Below are positions 37,359-46,373 of a stretch of DNA of 64,000 nt, piece by piece. This DNA comes from Mycobacterium sp. EPa45. GTDB taxonomy: Bacteria > Actinomycetota > Actinomycetes > Mycobacteriales > Mycobacteriaceae. Numbering within the stretch: position 1 is the stretch's first letter; each line of letters begins with the position of its first letter. The stretch covers positions 3,596,001 through 3,660,000 of the forward strand of contig NZ_CP011773.1 of the NCBI RefSeq assembly GCF_001021385.1, written 5' to 3'. Under the pieces are notes generated by a model. It was given only the letters and a program-made list of their open reading frames with translations, made no database searches and was not told where the DNA came from. Both the position numbers and the translations under genes were made by a program.

Positions 37359-37979
37359 TCAGCGTGACCCGAGGTAGGCCACGATGGCATTGGTAAGCCC
37401 GCGGCGGGCCGCGTCGAGATCCCCGTAGCTGCCCAGCTGCTTCTCGGACGCGATACCTCGCATGGCTCCCGGTATCAGCCACGCCATCTCGCGGATGCGC
37501 TGCGGGTCGACGTGCAGATCCGCGAACGCCTTCTGGCAGGTCTCCTGCCAGCCCTGACCCCAGGAGAACAGTTCGGCGGCGGTCTGCGGGTACAGCCGCT
37601 CGAGGTCGGCATGCTCGCGCGGCAGGGCGGCACGCAGGTTCTCGATCGCGCGGGAGTCCCGGTTGGTCAACCCGTCATAGAGCGTGTCGATGATGCCGGC
37701 CACCCGGTCGCGCAGGCTCGCAGAGGTGTCGGGCGGAGTGAAGATGTTGGCCCGGCGCTCGGCGGTGTAGCGCAGCACGGCAGCCCAGAAACCGTCGGTA
37801 TCGCCGAATTGATATTGCACGGTGCCCCATGTTGCTCCGGCATCCTTGGCGATCCGGTTCGCCGAGACCGCGCCGGGCTGACCGGAGGCCAGAGCGGTGA
37901 GGGCTGCCTCGAGCAGGCTCTCGCGTGTGGCCGAACCTCGCCGGTTCGGCCGTCGCCGCGCACTGTCCGCTTCCGCCAC
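37359..37979 (-). CDS. TetR-family transcriptional regulator
   Basis: The 206-residue protein has a basic N-terminus (RRRPNRRGSATRESLLEAAL) and a TetR helix-turn-helix (ANRIAKDAGATWGTVQYQFG, with the typical QYQFG in place of YYHF), then a helical effector domain. It starts at GTG 37979, with TAGGAT 6 nt upstream and no ribosome-binding site, suggesting a leaderless mRNA. It is divergent from the Rieske oxygenase gene at 38039 with only 59 bp between, and probably represses that gene through the repeat at 37999-38018. Confidence 0.9.
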   Translation of the reverse strand: MAEADSARRRPNRRGSATRESLLEAALTALASGQPGAVSANRIAKDAGATWGTVQYQFGDTDGFWAAVLRYTAERRANIFTPPDTSASLRDRVAGIIDTLYDGLTNRDSRAIENLRAALPREHADLERLYPQTAAELFSWGQGWQETCQKAFADLHVDPQRIREMAWLIPGAMRGIASEKQLGSYGDLDAARRGLTNAIVAYLGSR

Positions 37980-37985
37980 AGCCGA

Positions 37986-38031
37986 ATCCTAACTCAGATT
38001 CATTGACACCTCTATGAACTATTTCTAGACT
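37986..38031. promoter_or_regulatory. divergent promoters with TetR operator candidate
   Basis: On the plus strand TTGACA (38003-38008), a 17-bp spacer and TAGACT (38026-38031) form an almost ideal sigma-A promoter 7 nt before the GTG of the Rieske gene. The inverted repeat TTCAT-N10-ATGAA (37999-38018) covers the -35 box. On the minus strand TAGGAT (37986-37991) is a -10 element 6 nt before the GTG of the TetR gene. A bound TetR dimer could block both promoters. The operator assignment is inferred from symmetry and position. Confidence 0.7.
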
Positions 38032-38038
38032 CGCCAAC

Positions 38039-39049
38039 GTGGCCAAACCGTCCCTGTCGATGAAGCCCACCGGCTGGTTTCAGGTCGCGTGGTCCGACGA
38101 GATCGCCGTGGGCGACGTCAGGAGGATGAGGTACTTCGGCACCGACATGGTGGCCTGGCGCGCGCAGTCCGGCGCGCTGACCGTGATGGACGCCTACTGC
38201 GAACATCTCGGCGCGCACCTGGGCTACGGCGGCCAGGTGGTCGGCGAGGTGATCCAGTGCCCGTTCCACGGATGGCAGTGGAATCACGAGGGGCGCAATG
38301 TCTGCATCCCGTACCAGGACCGGCCGAATCGCGGTCGTCGAATTCCCATTTATCCTGTGGTGGAACGCAATTCGTCGGTGTACATCTGGCACGACGTGGA
38401 AGGTCGGACGCCGTACTTCGCGGCGCCGGATATCTTCGCCGACTTCGGCGACGACAAAACCGCTTCCGATTACTACCCGCAGGCTCGGTTGTACCGGCCG
38501 CAGCTCGAACTGCATCCCCAGTACGTGCTCGAAAACGGGGTCGACTTCGCACATTTCAAGTTCGTGCACCAGACACCCATCGTGCCGCTGTTCACCCGGC
38601 ACGATTTCGACGAGCCGGTGTCCTACGTGGACTTCACGATCACGTTCGAGGGCGACGAGGGCCAGATCATCGACGACGTGAACAGCGGCGTCGAGGCCAT
38701 CAACGGCGGACTCGGGATTGCGGTCACCAAGAGCTGGGGCATGGTGGACAACCGCACGATCTCGGCGGTCACCCCGGTCGACGAGAACACCTCCGATGTG
38801 CGGTTCATGGTTTACATCGGCCGAGTCCCCGGGGATGACAGTCCCAGGGCCGAAGCCAAAGCCAAAGCCTTCGCACAGGACGTCATCGACCAGTTCGCCG
38901 CCGATATTCAGATCTGGCAGCACCAGCGCTACACCCACCGGCCCGCCCTGGCGACCACCGAGTTCGATGGTTTTACGGCAATCCGCAAGTGGGCCAACCA
39001 GTTCTACGTATCCGACCACCAAGGAGAACCTGCTCATGTCAGCCAATAG
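38039..39049 (+). CDS. Rieske non-heme iron oxygenase, KshA-like
   Basis: The 336-residue protein has a Rieske domain with YCEHLGAHLGYGG (C54, H56) and CPFHGWQW (C74, H77), then the iron site ENGVDFAHFKFVH (about 164-176: Asn, Asp and two His). Length and layout match the oxygenase component of 3-ketosteroid 9-alpha-hydroxylase and its relatives, which act on steroids or related polycyclic lipids and need a separate reductase. Steroid specificity is not proven. The GTG at 38039 is expected to be leaderless. It overlaps the DapB-like gene by 14 bp, so the two form an operon. Confidence 0.9.
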   Translation: MAKPSLSMKPTGWFQVAWSDEIAVGDVRRMRYFGTDMVAWRAQSGALTVMDAYCEHLGAHLGYGGQVVGEVIQCPFHGWQWNHEGRNVCIPYQDRPNRGRRIPIYPVVERNSSVYIWHDVEGRTPYFAAPDIFADFGDDKTASDYYPQARLYRPQLELHPQYVLENGVDFAHFKFVHQTPIVPLFTRHDFDEPVSYVDFTITFEGDEGQIIDDVNSGVEAINGGLGIAVTKSWGMVDNRTISAVTPVDENTSDVRFMVYIGRVPGDDSPRAEAKAKAFAQDVIDQFAADIQIWQHQRYTHRPALATTEFDGFTAIRKWANQFYVSDHQGEPAHVSQ

Positions 39050-40121
39050 CCCGATTCGGGTGTTCCAGGTGGCGACCGGAAACGTCGGTACCGAGATGAT
39101 CAAGCGGATCGGCGAGCACCGTGGTCTGGAACTGATCGGCCTGCACTGCTACTCCCCGGAGAAAATCGGCCGCGACGCGGGCGAGATCGCCGGCATCGCG
39201 CCGAACGGTGTCACCGCAACGGGATCCGTTGAGGAGATCATCGCCGCCAAACCTGACGTGCTCACCTTCCATGGCGTGTTCCCCGATGAGGATCTCTATG
39301 TCAAGGTGCTCGAGGCGGGCATCAACATCGTCACGACAGCCGACTGGATCACCGGCTGGCACCGCGACACCAACCATCCGCACCTCTCCGGCAAGAAGGT
39401 GTCGCAGCTTCTCGAAGAGGCCTGCCAGAGAGGCGGTTCCACGTTCTACGGCACCGGTATGAATCCCGGTGTCAACCAGATCCTGGGCGTGGTCTGCTCG
39501 TCGGACGTCGCCGAGATCGAGAACATCACCACCATCGAGTCCGTCGACGTGTCCTGTCACCACTCGGCCGATACCTGGAAAGAGGTCGGCTACGGCCTTC
39601 CCGTCGATGACCCTGCGCTGCCCGGAATGCTCGAGAAGTACACCCGCGTCTTCGCCGACAGCGTGCTGATGATGGCCGACTGCTTCGACCTCGAACTCGA
39701 CGAGGTGAAGTTCAGCTACGAACTCGGCGCCTGCACCAAGGACGTCGACCTCGGTTGGTATCAGCTGCCCAAGGGCTCGCTCGGCGGCAACTACCTCAAG
39801 TACCAGGGCGTGGTCGACGGCGTACCGCGCGTCGAGACACATCTGGAGTGGCAGATGACGCCGCACACCGATCCGAGTTGGGACATCAAGGGCTGCTACA
39901 TCACGCAGATCGCCGGCGATCCGTACGTCTACAACAAGCACATGATCTTCCCGAAGCCGGGCGTCGACCTGTCCGACGTGGCGTCGTTCGCGTCGATCGG
40001 GATGACCGTCACGGGGTTGCCGGCCCTCAACGCGATACCAGCGGTGGTGGCCGCCGAACCGGGGCTCATCACGAGCGCGGACCTTCCGTTGCGCGGATTC
40101 GCCGGCCGATTCAAGAAATAG
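39036..40121 (+). CDS. NAD(P)-binding dihydrodipicolinate reductase-like protein
   Basis: The 361-residue protein begins IRVFQVATGNVGTEMIKRIG, a Rossmann fold with GNVG in place of GxGxxG. It is related to mycobacterial proteins annotated as dihydrodipicolinate-reductase-like or amine-dehydrogenase-like, rather than true DapB (about 245 residues). The ATG at 39036 follows AAGGAG and overlaps the Rieske gene by 14 bp. These proteins often lie beside hydroxylases in lipid or steroid gene clusters, but the reaction is unknown. The long C-terminal domain has the segment LSDVASFASIGMTVTGLPAL near residue 310. Confidence 0.85.
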   Translation: MSANSPIRVFQVATGNVGTEMIKRIGEHRGLELIGLHCYSPEKIGRDAGEIAGIAPNGVTATGSVEEIIAAKPDVLTFHGVFPDEDLYVKVLEAGINIVTTADWITGWHRDTNHPHLSGKKVSQLLEEACQRGGSTFYGTGMNPGVNQILGVVCSSDVAEIENITTIESVDVSCHHSADTWKEVGYGLPVDDPALPGMLEKYTRVFADSVLMMADCFDLELDEVKFSYELGACTKDVDLGWYQLPKGSLGGNYLKYQGVVDGVPRVETHLEWQMTPHTDPSWDIKGCYITQIAGDPYVYNKHMIFPKPGVDLSDVASFASIGMTVTGLPALNAIPAVVAAEPGLITSADLPLRGFAGRFKK

Positions 40122-40365
40122 CGGCCGTCAGCCAGAGGCGGTCGAGCGAACCGTAACCCCGACAGTATCGGTCCGGATTCGGTTCGGTGAACAGGAGATG
40201 AACACGCACGTCGTGGGCCAATTTTGGACGTCCCCTGGCGGGATGACCTTCGTACGTAGCCGGGGCGGACAGCAACATTTCACCCCGCACATGGGTACCG
40301 CACCCCTGACCAGAAGATAGCGAAGAGAGTATGTCCGCCGGAATTGGCCAGGTAAAGTGCCGTCC

Positions 40366-41034
40366 GTGGGAAAGCACCGGTTAGCCAGGCCACGGCGCCG
40401 ATGGTCTGTCGGCGTTGTCGCACTGGCCGCTCTCCCCGCCGCAGCGATTCTGTCGGGCAGCACCGGCTCCGCGCCGAATCGTGCGCCCCACGGTCAGCTG
40501 GAGTGCTGCGCCGAACTCATCGCCGCCGCCCCGTTGGAGATGGCCGCCGCGCCGATCGGCGCCCACTACGTCGTCATGACCCAAGCCGAGCTGGTGGCCA
40601 GCAGAAGTGCGGTCAATCGCACGACGCTGCACGCCCTGCCCGCGGGCGTCGGCGTCGAACAGGGTCTGCAGATCAAGACGATTCTGGCCGAGCGCCTCGT
40701 CAGCGCCTACTTCCCCGAGATCCACAGCATCGGCGGCGTCCGGCCCGACGCGCTGAAGTGGCATCCCAACGGGATGGCGATCGATGTGATGATCCCGAAC
40801 TATCAGACTCCCGAGGGCAAGGAACTGGGTGACCGCATCGCCGCGTTCGCGCTGGCCAACGCCGACCGGTTGGCACTGAACCATGTGATCTGGCGGCGCA
40901 TCATCTATGACCACGGCGGCAAGCCGTCCCTGATGCCGAATCTGGGTGGCGACGACGCCAACCACTACACTCACGTTCACATCGCCACCAACGGTGGCGG
41001 TTATCCGACCGGCGACGAGAGTTATTTTGGCTGA
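40366..41034 (+). CDS. exported protein with ARB_07466-like / peptidase-like C-terminal domain
   Basis: The 222-residue protein has a signal-anchor-like N-terminus (RPRRRWSVGVVALAALPAAA) and a C-terminal domain with the pattern IHSIGGVRPDALKWHPNGMA, AIDVMIPNY and NHYTHVHIATNGGGYP. The His and Asp residues resemble a metal site of M15-like cell-wall peptidases, seen in the ARB_07466-like domain. It probably acts on the cell wall. I chose the GTG at 40366 because TAAAGT at 40353-40358 lies 7 nt upstream as a -10 element, which fits a leaderless mRNA; a GTG three codons earlier is also in frame. The 244 bp before it carry no clear gene. Confidence 0.75.
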   Translation: MGKHRLARPRRRWSVGVVALAALPAAAILSGSTGSAPNRAPHGQLECCAELIAAAPLEMAAAPIGAHYVVMTQAELVASRSAVNRTTLHALPAGVGVEQGLQIKTILAERLVSAYFPEIHSIGGVRPDALKWHPNGMAIDVMIPNYQTPEGKELGDRIAAFALANADRLALNHVIWRRIIYDHGGKPSLMPNLGGDDANHYTHVHIATNGGGYPTGDESYFG

Positions 41035-41512
41035 CCTCAAGGGTTTTGGCGTTGCGGTAGGTGCTTCGGTCCTGCTGGTCGCCGCACCCGTCGCGCACGC
41101 CGACGAGGCATTCTGGGGTGGTTGGTACAAGATCACCTTCCACACCGATCAGAAATCGGGCACTTCGGTTGCGGCCACGCAACAGGAGACGCCCTACACG
41201 GCTTCGTACAAGATCACGACGGACTGTTCCGGCGGCATCTGCACCGCCTCGGTGATCGACGGTCCGACGGCCAAGGACAACGCCGCGCAGAACACCAGCT
41301 TCGTGTGGTCGGGTTCGCAGTGGTCGCGGTCGAACAGCTGGCGGTGGGACTGTGCGCTGCCGGACGGCACGATCACCTACGACCCCGCGCATTCGGTGAC
41401 CACCTACACCCCGCAATCCGACGGATCGTTGGCTGGCAGCTTTGCGACCACCATCGAAAGTGGGGCCTGCCAAGGCGCCGTCACGATTCCGGTGACCGCC
41501 GTACCGTCCTGA
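41027..41512 (+). CDS. secreted hypothetical protein
   Basis: The 161-residue protein has a Sec signal (FGVAVGASVLLVAAPVAHA, cleavage likely after AHA at about residue 27) and a mature part with WGGWYKITFHTD and two cysteine-containing segments (TDCSGGICTASV, and WDCALPDG with ESGACQG), giving disulfide candidates. I do not recognise the domain; similar small secreted proteins occur in mycobacteria. The start is uncertain. A TTG at 41027 overlapping the upstream stop by 8 bp gives the best signal peptide. It is probably co-transcribed with the exported protein just upstream. Confidence 0.72.
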   Translation: MADLKGFGVAVGASVLLVAAPVAHADEAFWGGWYKITFHTDQKSGTSVAATQQETPYTASYKITTDCSGGICTASVIDGPTAKDNAAQNTSFVWSGSQWSRSNSWRWDCALPDGTITYDPAHSVTTYTPQSDGSLAGSFATTIESGACQGAVTIPVTAVPS

Positions 41513-41539
41513 CATCAGTCGTCCCCTAGGGTTCGAAAG

Positions 41540-42955
41540 ATGAATCGTCTCGACCGCTTCTTCGAGATCACCGCCCGCGGGTCGACGATCGGCGCCGAAG
41601 TTCGAGGCGGGCTGGTCACATTCATCGCGATGGCCTATATCGTCGTGCTGAACCCGATCATCTTGTCCGGCGCCGCCGACGTGACCGGGCACAAACTGGG
41701 CTTCGCCCAGGTTTCGGCCACAACGTCGCTGGCCGCCGGGGCGATGACCATCTTGTTCGGCGTGTTCGCCAGGCTTCCGTTCGCGTTCGCCGCCGGGCTG
41801 GGTATCAACTCGTTCCTGGCCACCACCGTGGTCGGCACCGTCAGCTGGCCCGAAGCGATGGGTCTGGTGGCGATCAACGGCCTGATCATCGTCGCGCTGG
41901 CCGTCACCGGACTGCGCCGACTGGTGTTCGACGCCGTGCCCATGCAACTCAAGCTGGCGATCACCGCAGGCATCGGCCTGTTCATCATGTTCATCGGGCT
42001 GGTCGATGCGGGCTTCATCTCCTCCACCGGATTACCCTCTCCGCCAGTCGGATTGGGTGGCGGAGGGCACGGGTCGATCAGCACCGTGCCCACGGTGGTG
42101 TTCGTGTTCACACTGCTGCTCACCGGCATCCTGGTCGTGCGTAAGGTCCGCGGCGGCATCCTGGTCGGCCTGGTCGCCGGCACCGTCGTCGCCGTCATCA
42201 TCGAGGCGATCTGGCATCTGGGCCCCGCGACAAAGAACCATGGCGGCTGGACCCTGTCGGTTCCGACGCTGTCGGGGTCGCCGTTCGCGCTTCCCGATCT
42301 GTCTCTGGTGGGCGCCTTCAGTTTCGACAGCTTCGGGCGGATCGGCGTGCTGGCCGCCACGATGCTGGTCTTCACGCTGGTCTTCGCCAACTTCTTCGAC
42401 GCGATGGGCACCTTCACCGGGCTGTCCCGCGAGGCCGGCCTGGCCGACGAACGCGGAAACTTCCCGCGGCTGCGCTCGGCGCTCGTCGTGGAAGGCGCGG
42501 GCGCTGTCGTCGGTGGTGCGACGTCGGCGTCGTCCAACACAGTCTTCATCGAGTCCGGCGCCGGCATCGAGGAAGGCGCCAAGACTGGGCTGGCCAACCT
42601 TGTCACCGGCGCACTGTTCCTTGCCGCGATGTTCGTCGGCCCGCTGGCGCAGATCGTGCCGACCGAAGTAGCCGCGGCAGCGCTGGTGATCGTCGGGACG
42701 ATGATGTTCTCCCAGCTGCGCCACGTCGACGTGTCGGAATTCTCGGTGGCCCTGCCTGTCGTGCTGACTGTCGCGGTGATGCCGTTCAGCTACTCGATCG
42801 CCAACGGCATCGGCGTCGGATTCGTGACGTGGGTGGTGGTGCGGTCGGCGGCCGGCAAGGCCCGCGAGATCAGCCCGCTGTTGTGGATCGTCGCGGCCGG
42901 CTTTGTGTTGTACTTCGCCCGCAGTGGCATCGAGTCCTTACTGGGTGTCTCCTAA
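41540..42955 (+). CDS. NCS2/AzgA-type purine (adenine/guanine/hypoxanthine) permease
   Basis: The 471-residue membrane protein begins RFFEITARGSTIGAEVRGGL, the typical start of the AzgA branch of nucleobase transporters. It has about 12-14 hydrophobic segments, the AAGLGINSFLATTVVG motif (about 85-100) and the ANFFDAMGTFTGLSREAGL region near residue 285. It imports purine bases with protons. The ATG at 41540 has TAGGGT (41527-41532) 7 nt upstream and no clear ribosome-binding site. It lies 27 bp after the secreted protein but probably has its own promoter. Confidence 0.93.
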   Translation: MNRLDRFFEITARGSTIGAEVRGGLVTFIAMAYIVVLNPIILSGAADVTGHKLGFAQVSATTSLAAGAMTILFGVFARLPFAFAAGLGINSFLATTVVGTVSWPEAMGLVAINGLIIVALAVTGLRRLVFDAVPMQLKLAITAGIGLFIMFIGLVDAGFISSTGLPSPPVGLGGGGHGSISTVPTVVFVFTLLLTGILVVRKVRGGILVGLVAGTVVAVIIEAIWHLGPATKNHGGWTLSVPTLSGSPFALPDLSLVGAFSFDSFGRIGVLAATMLVFTLVFANFFDAMGTFTGLSREAGLADERGNFPRLRSALVVEGAGAVVGGATSASSNTVFIESGAGIEEGAKTGLANLVTGALFLAAMFVGPLAQIVPTEVAAAALVIVGTMMFSQLRHVDVSEFSVALPVVLTVAVMPFSYSIANGIGVGFVTWVVVRSAAGKAREISPLLWIVAAGFVLYFARSGIESLLGVS

Positions 42956-43010
42956 CGCCGAGCCGAAATTGGGGTGCCGCCGACGAGGGCGGTTGGCTAG
43001 CGTGTGGCCC

Positions 43011-43454
43011 GTGGCAGAAGTCTCGGAGATCTACCCAGGCCAGACTCTTCGGGCCGCGGCAGCGATGTTGACCCTGCGTCCGCGCTGGCGATCAGCCGAG
43101 GCACTGGTTGAGGTCATCGACGGTCGACTTCGGCCGAATGGATATCGGCTCGCGGGCGTCTTCGACGATGACCCCGAGACCGCGGTGTCGGTCATCGGGT
43201 TCCGCGAAGCGTGGTCGACGGCCTGGGGCCACCATCTCTACGTCGACGATCTCTCGACCATCGCTGACGCACGCGGTCGTGGTCATGCGGACCGCCTGAT
43301 CCGATGGGTCCTCACGGAGGCGCAGCGATTGAATTGCGAAGCGATTCACCTGGATTCCGGTGTCGGCGCGGATCGGGCCGCGGCGCATCGGCTGTACATG
43401 AGGAACCTCTTCGAGATCACCGCGCACCATTTCAGCCGCCCGATCGTGTCCTGA
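43011..43454 (+). CDS. GNAT-family N-acetyltransferase
   Basis: The 147-residue protein fits a single GNAT fold: a central strand (VSVIGFREAWST), then LYVDDLSTIADARGRGHADR, which holds the acetyl-CoA-binding R-x-R-G-H pyrophosphate loop, and helix and strand up to LYMRNLFEITAHHFSRP. It transfers an acetyl group to an amine; the substrate is unknown. The start is the GTG at 43011; TAGCGT at 42998-43003 is a -10 candidate 7 nt upstream, fitting a leaderless mRNA. A GTG at 43002 is also in frame. Confidence 0.85.
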   Translation: MAEVSEIYPGQTLRAAAAMLTLRPRWRSAEALVEVIDGRLRPNGYRLAGVFDDDPETAVSVIGFREAWSTAWGHHLYVDDLSTIADARGRGHADRLIRWVLTEAQRLNCEAIHLDSGVGADRAAAHRLYMRNLFEITAHHFSRPIVS

Positions 43455-43534
43455 ACTCGGCGCGACACGAGACCCGATCCGCCGGGCGGTCGCAGCCCTG
43501 GCCGATCGCGTCGGCGATAACGTCGACCGCCGGT

Positions 43535-43723
43535 TCAGAAGACGGGCAGGTGCGCCGCCGCCACGAGCGGCAGACGCCCTGCGCTCATGCTGCGCCCTTC
43601 GTAAACGGCGGGCACGCGGCCGCGGAAGGATGCGCCGTAGAACGGGTCGATCGGGGTCAGCGCGTCTGCGCCGCCGAGGCTGTTACCGGCCCGCTCCAAC
43701 CAACGTGCGATTCGATTCCTCAT
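43535..43723 (-). CDS. small 62-residue protein with strong ribosome-binding site
   Basis: From the ATG at 43723 the frame encodes 62 residues with a basic amphipathic N-terminus (MRNRIARWLERAGNS) followed by PIDPFYGASFRGRVPAVYEG and a hydrophobic end (LVAAAHLPVF). AGGAGGT lies 6 nt before the ATG, the best Shine-Dalgarno match in this part of the window, which supports real translation. I do not recognise a family. It is convergent with the GNAT gene and divergent from the APP1-like gene. It has no signal peptide. Confidence 0.6.
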   Translation of the reverse strand: MRNRIARWLERAGNSLGGADALTPIDPFYGASFRGRVPAVYEGRSMSAGRLPLVAAAHLPVF

Positions 43724-43866
43724 CGCTGACCTCCTAGTCGGTGTTTCTCGTCGTCGGCGTTGACTCTCCTCGCAGGCGCCGCTCGGCGGCATCGGGTAGT
43801 CGGCGGATGCGCGGGATGAATCCGATGTCCGCCAATCAGGGGACATCGGGCTGCCATGCTGGAGGC

Positions 43867-44997
43867 ATGCCTCGCTTGCCCCGACGGATCACGTCGGATC
43901 TGACCGCCGTCGTGGCAGGGCTGGAGGGCAGCCTCACCGAGCGCCGTCGTGGCCTCAAGGTTCGGTTGGGGGCGTTCCGCGGTGTGCATGTGGTGGTCTA
44001 TCGCGGATATGTGGCCGACAACGTGGCCAAGGTGCGAGTTCGGGTGATGGAAACACCGGAGCTACCTGGCGAGCACCGCATCCCGTATTGGGCTGTCGCA
44101 CAAAGCAATGTCCGACGACACGTAACGCTGTCCATCGTCGGCGCCGAGGTCGAATTGCGCATCGGCCAGCACCGGGCCACCGAGGTCACCGACAGCCACG
44201 GCTTCGCCACCTTCTCACTGCCGGTGCCCAAGTTGCGGATCGGCTGGCACCCGGCGGAGGCGATCGTCTCGGCAGTCGGCGGGGACGAACCTGTCGTCGG
44301 CACCGGGTTGGTCATCAAGCCCTCGCTTGCCGCGCCGTTCCTGGTGATCTCCGATATCGACGACACGATCCTGCTCACCGGTCTGACCGAGGGTCTGGCG
44401 ATGGTCGGCAGGACGCTGCTGCGCGATGTCGAGGAACGCAGGGCGATTCCCGGGATGTCGGCGCTCTATCGCGGCCTGGCGCGCGGCGTACCCGGCCGCA
44501 CCGGCAGCCGCCGCCCCGAGCCGGCGTTTTTCTACGTCTCGACGGGAAGCTGGTCGTTCTATTCGATGCTGGAACAGTTCGTCGAGCTGCGCGCCTTCCC
44601 GCCGGGCCCGATGTTCCTGACCGACTGGGGCCCGACCGAGCGCTATCTGCGGCGCAGCGGTGCCGAGCACAAGCGCGCGGCCGTGCGTCGGCTGTTCGAG
44701 GCCTACCCCGGAATGCGATTCGTGTTGATCGGTGACAGCGGCCAGCGCGACCCGGTGATCTATGAAGAGGTGGCCCGCGAGTTTCCCGGACGGGTGAGGG
44801 CAGCCATCATCCGGCAGGTCGGCGCCGACGATGAGGACCGGAACTCGGCGTTGTTGCAGCATGCGCAGATGCTTCGCAGCGAGGGCATTCCGATGCATCT
44901 GGTGGCCGACGCCGCTCGGGCCGCCGAGCTGGTCCACCGCCTGCGTCTGTGTGACGAGGACACCATCGCGGAGGTCCGGGCCGAGCTGGACGCCTGA
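43867..44997 (+). CDS. APP1/DUF2183 phosphatidate phosphatase-like protein
   Basis: The 376-residue protein has the phosphatase motif VISDIDDTIL near residues 161-170 (DxDxT, with the first Asp as nucleophile). It is followed by RTLLRDVEERRAIPGM, FFYVSTGSWSFYSML, the PTERYL helix and FVLIGDSGQRDPVIYEE. This is the catalytic domain of yeast APP1 and its bacterial relatives, a Mg-dependent phosphatidate phosphatase of the HAD superfamily. The N-terminal 150 residues form a beta-rich domain with no named match. The ATG at 43867 has GGAGG only one base before it, so the start is uncertain; in-frame starts exist further upstream. Confidence 0.85.
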   Translation: MPRLPRRITSDLTAVVAGLEGSLTERRRGLKVRLGAFRGVHVVVYRGYVADNVAKVRVRVMETPELPGEHRIPYWAVAQSNVRRHVTLSIVGAEVELRIGQHRATEVTDSHGFATFSLPVPKLRIGWHPAEAIVSAVGGDEPVVGTGLVIKPSLAAPFLVISDIDDTILLTGLTEGLAMVGRTLLRDVEERRAIPGMSALYRGLARGVPGRTGSRRPEPAFFYVSTGSWSFYSMLEQFVELRAFPPGPMFLTDWGPTERYLRRSGAEHKRAAVRRLFEAYPGMRFVLIGDSGQRDPVIYEEVAREFPGRVRAAIIRQVGADDEDRNSALLQHAQMLRSEGIPMHLVADAARAAELVHRLRLCDEDTIAEVRAELDA

Positions 44998-45039
44998 AAC
45001 ATCAACACGAATATTTGCTGAACTGGTAGTCTGCGCAGC

Positions 45040-46263
45040 GTGCGAGCGGCAGGGTATTTCGCAGGCGGTCTACTTACGCTGGGGATCGGCGCTGGACTCT
45101 TCCTCGGGCACGGGGTGGCGGCCGCCGCTCCCGACGCCGGAGCCTCCGTCGACCAGTCGGTGATGAAGCCTGCTGCCAGATCTGCGCGGCAGGCTGTTCG
45201 TCACGAGCCCGCGCGCAATCAGAGTCGACGTGCTACCACACCACCCACGGCACGTATCGCCCCGCGAACGGCGCTATCTCACGAAATGCCAACCGCACCA
45301 ACGGCTGTGGCGATCAACCTGCCTCCGATGCCGGTTATCAGCGGCGCGTCGTTCACCGTGTCAGCCGAATTCATCAAGCCGTTCGCCACGAATTTCATTG
45401 CGGCAGGCGGTGATCCGGCTGACAGTGCCCGGTTCTTCTTCGGCGAGCTGGCGGTCAAGAGCCTCGACGCCCTGGCCGAAGGCGAAGCCAGTGCGCAACA
45501 AACCCGCCTGCTGCTGGGCAACCTGACTGCATCCGGTTACTTCGGCGGAATCTGGTTGCGGGACAACCTGCACACCACCCCCACCAGCACCCCCGCAACC
45601 GCGATACCCGTCCCGGCGCCACCGGGGATCGACCTGTCGCCGGCGGCGATCGGCATCCGGCTGTTCGACACCCTGTCGGCCGGGTTGACGAACGCGGCGG
45701 CGACGGCACCGGCTTGGGCTGTCTCGGCGGTCGCGCACGTCTCGGTGCCGGTATTGCTGGCGCTCTACGGCTACAACCGCGGTTACCTGCAGGTGATTCT
45801 GGAGCATCCCCCCACCGGCGTCCCGTCGATGCAGGACACGCTGACCTGCGACGGCTTCCTGGATTGCAGCTCGACCGCCTTTCCGCTCGAGCTGGCCAAC
45901 CGATACGACGGCGCGCTGGACAAGCTCGGCGACCCGACCACCGCCGGCTGGGCGGAGATGTCGATGTGGACCACCGTGCTTGAGGGTGCGACGGGCGCGG
46001 GGCGGTTCGTCTGGGAGGGGTTGGCGCGCGCCGGCCTCTCCCCCGCGTCCTATCCGGCGCTGGTGCAGTTGAGTTCGGCCTACCTGATGGTCACCAAGGC
46101 GGCGGTGCTGTCCAGCATGATGGCCTACGCCGGCGGCGATACGGCCGTCGGACGCACCGCTTTGCGGCTGCAGGCCGGCCTGTGGATGTGGTCAGGCGCC
46201 TATTTCGCCGGCCTCGCTTCGGGCGCGGCGCCCGGCACGATGCCGGAAGTTGTTGTTTCCTAG
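45040..46263 (+). CDS. exported protein of unknown function
   Basis: The 407-residue protein has a clear signal peptide (AGGLLTLGIGAGLFLGHGVA, with cleavage likely after AAAAP near residue 31), a Pro/Arg-rich linker (about 40-90) and a helical mature domain with segments such as ATNFIAAGGDPADSARFFFG and LANRYDGALDKLGDP. I do not recognise a family. The GTG at 45040 is preceded by TAGTCT (45027-45032) 7 nt upstream and no ribosome-binding site. Two cysteines in TCDGFLDCSST are disulfide candidates. Confidence 0.72.
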   Translation: MRAAGYFAGGLLTLGIGAGLFLGHGVAAAAPDAGASVDQSVMKPAARSARQAVRHEPARNQSRRATTPPTARIAPRTALSHEMPTAPTAVAINLPPMPVISGASFTVSAEFIKPFATNFIAAGGDPADSARFFFGELAVKSLDALAEGEASAQQTRLLLGNLTASGYFGGIWLRDNLHTTPTSTPATAIPVPAPPGIDLSPAAIGIRLFDTLSAGLTNAAATAPAWAVSAVAHVSVPVLLALYGYNRGYLQVILEHPPTGVPSMQDTLTCDGFLDCSSTAFPLELANRYDGALDKLGDPTTAGWAEMSMWTTVLEGATGAGRFVWEGLARAGLSPASYPALVQLSSAYLMVTKAAVLSSMMAYAGGDTAVGRTALRLQAGLWMWSGAYFAGLASGAAPGTMPEVVVS

Positions 46264-46373
46264 GCCGCACCCGCAGAACGTTACCGGCCGCTGATGGTTC
46301 GTTCTGGGCGTTCAGACCTGCCAACGGTGCTAAGTTCCGATCATCGGTCAGCGACCGGAATGGGGGCTCTGCA

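Noticed and set aside
40198..40320. 40-codon frame with CAGGAG before its ATG
   Set aside because: The Shine-Dalgarno-like sequence directly abuts the ATG, which is too close, and the peptide has no supporting feature.
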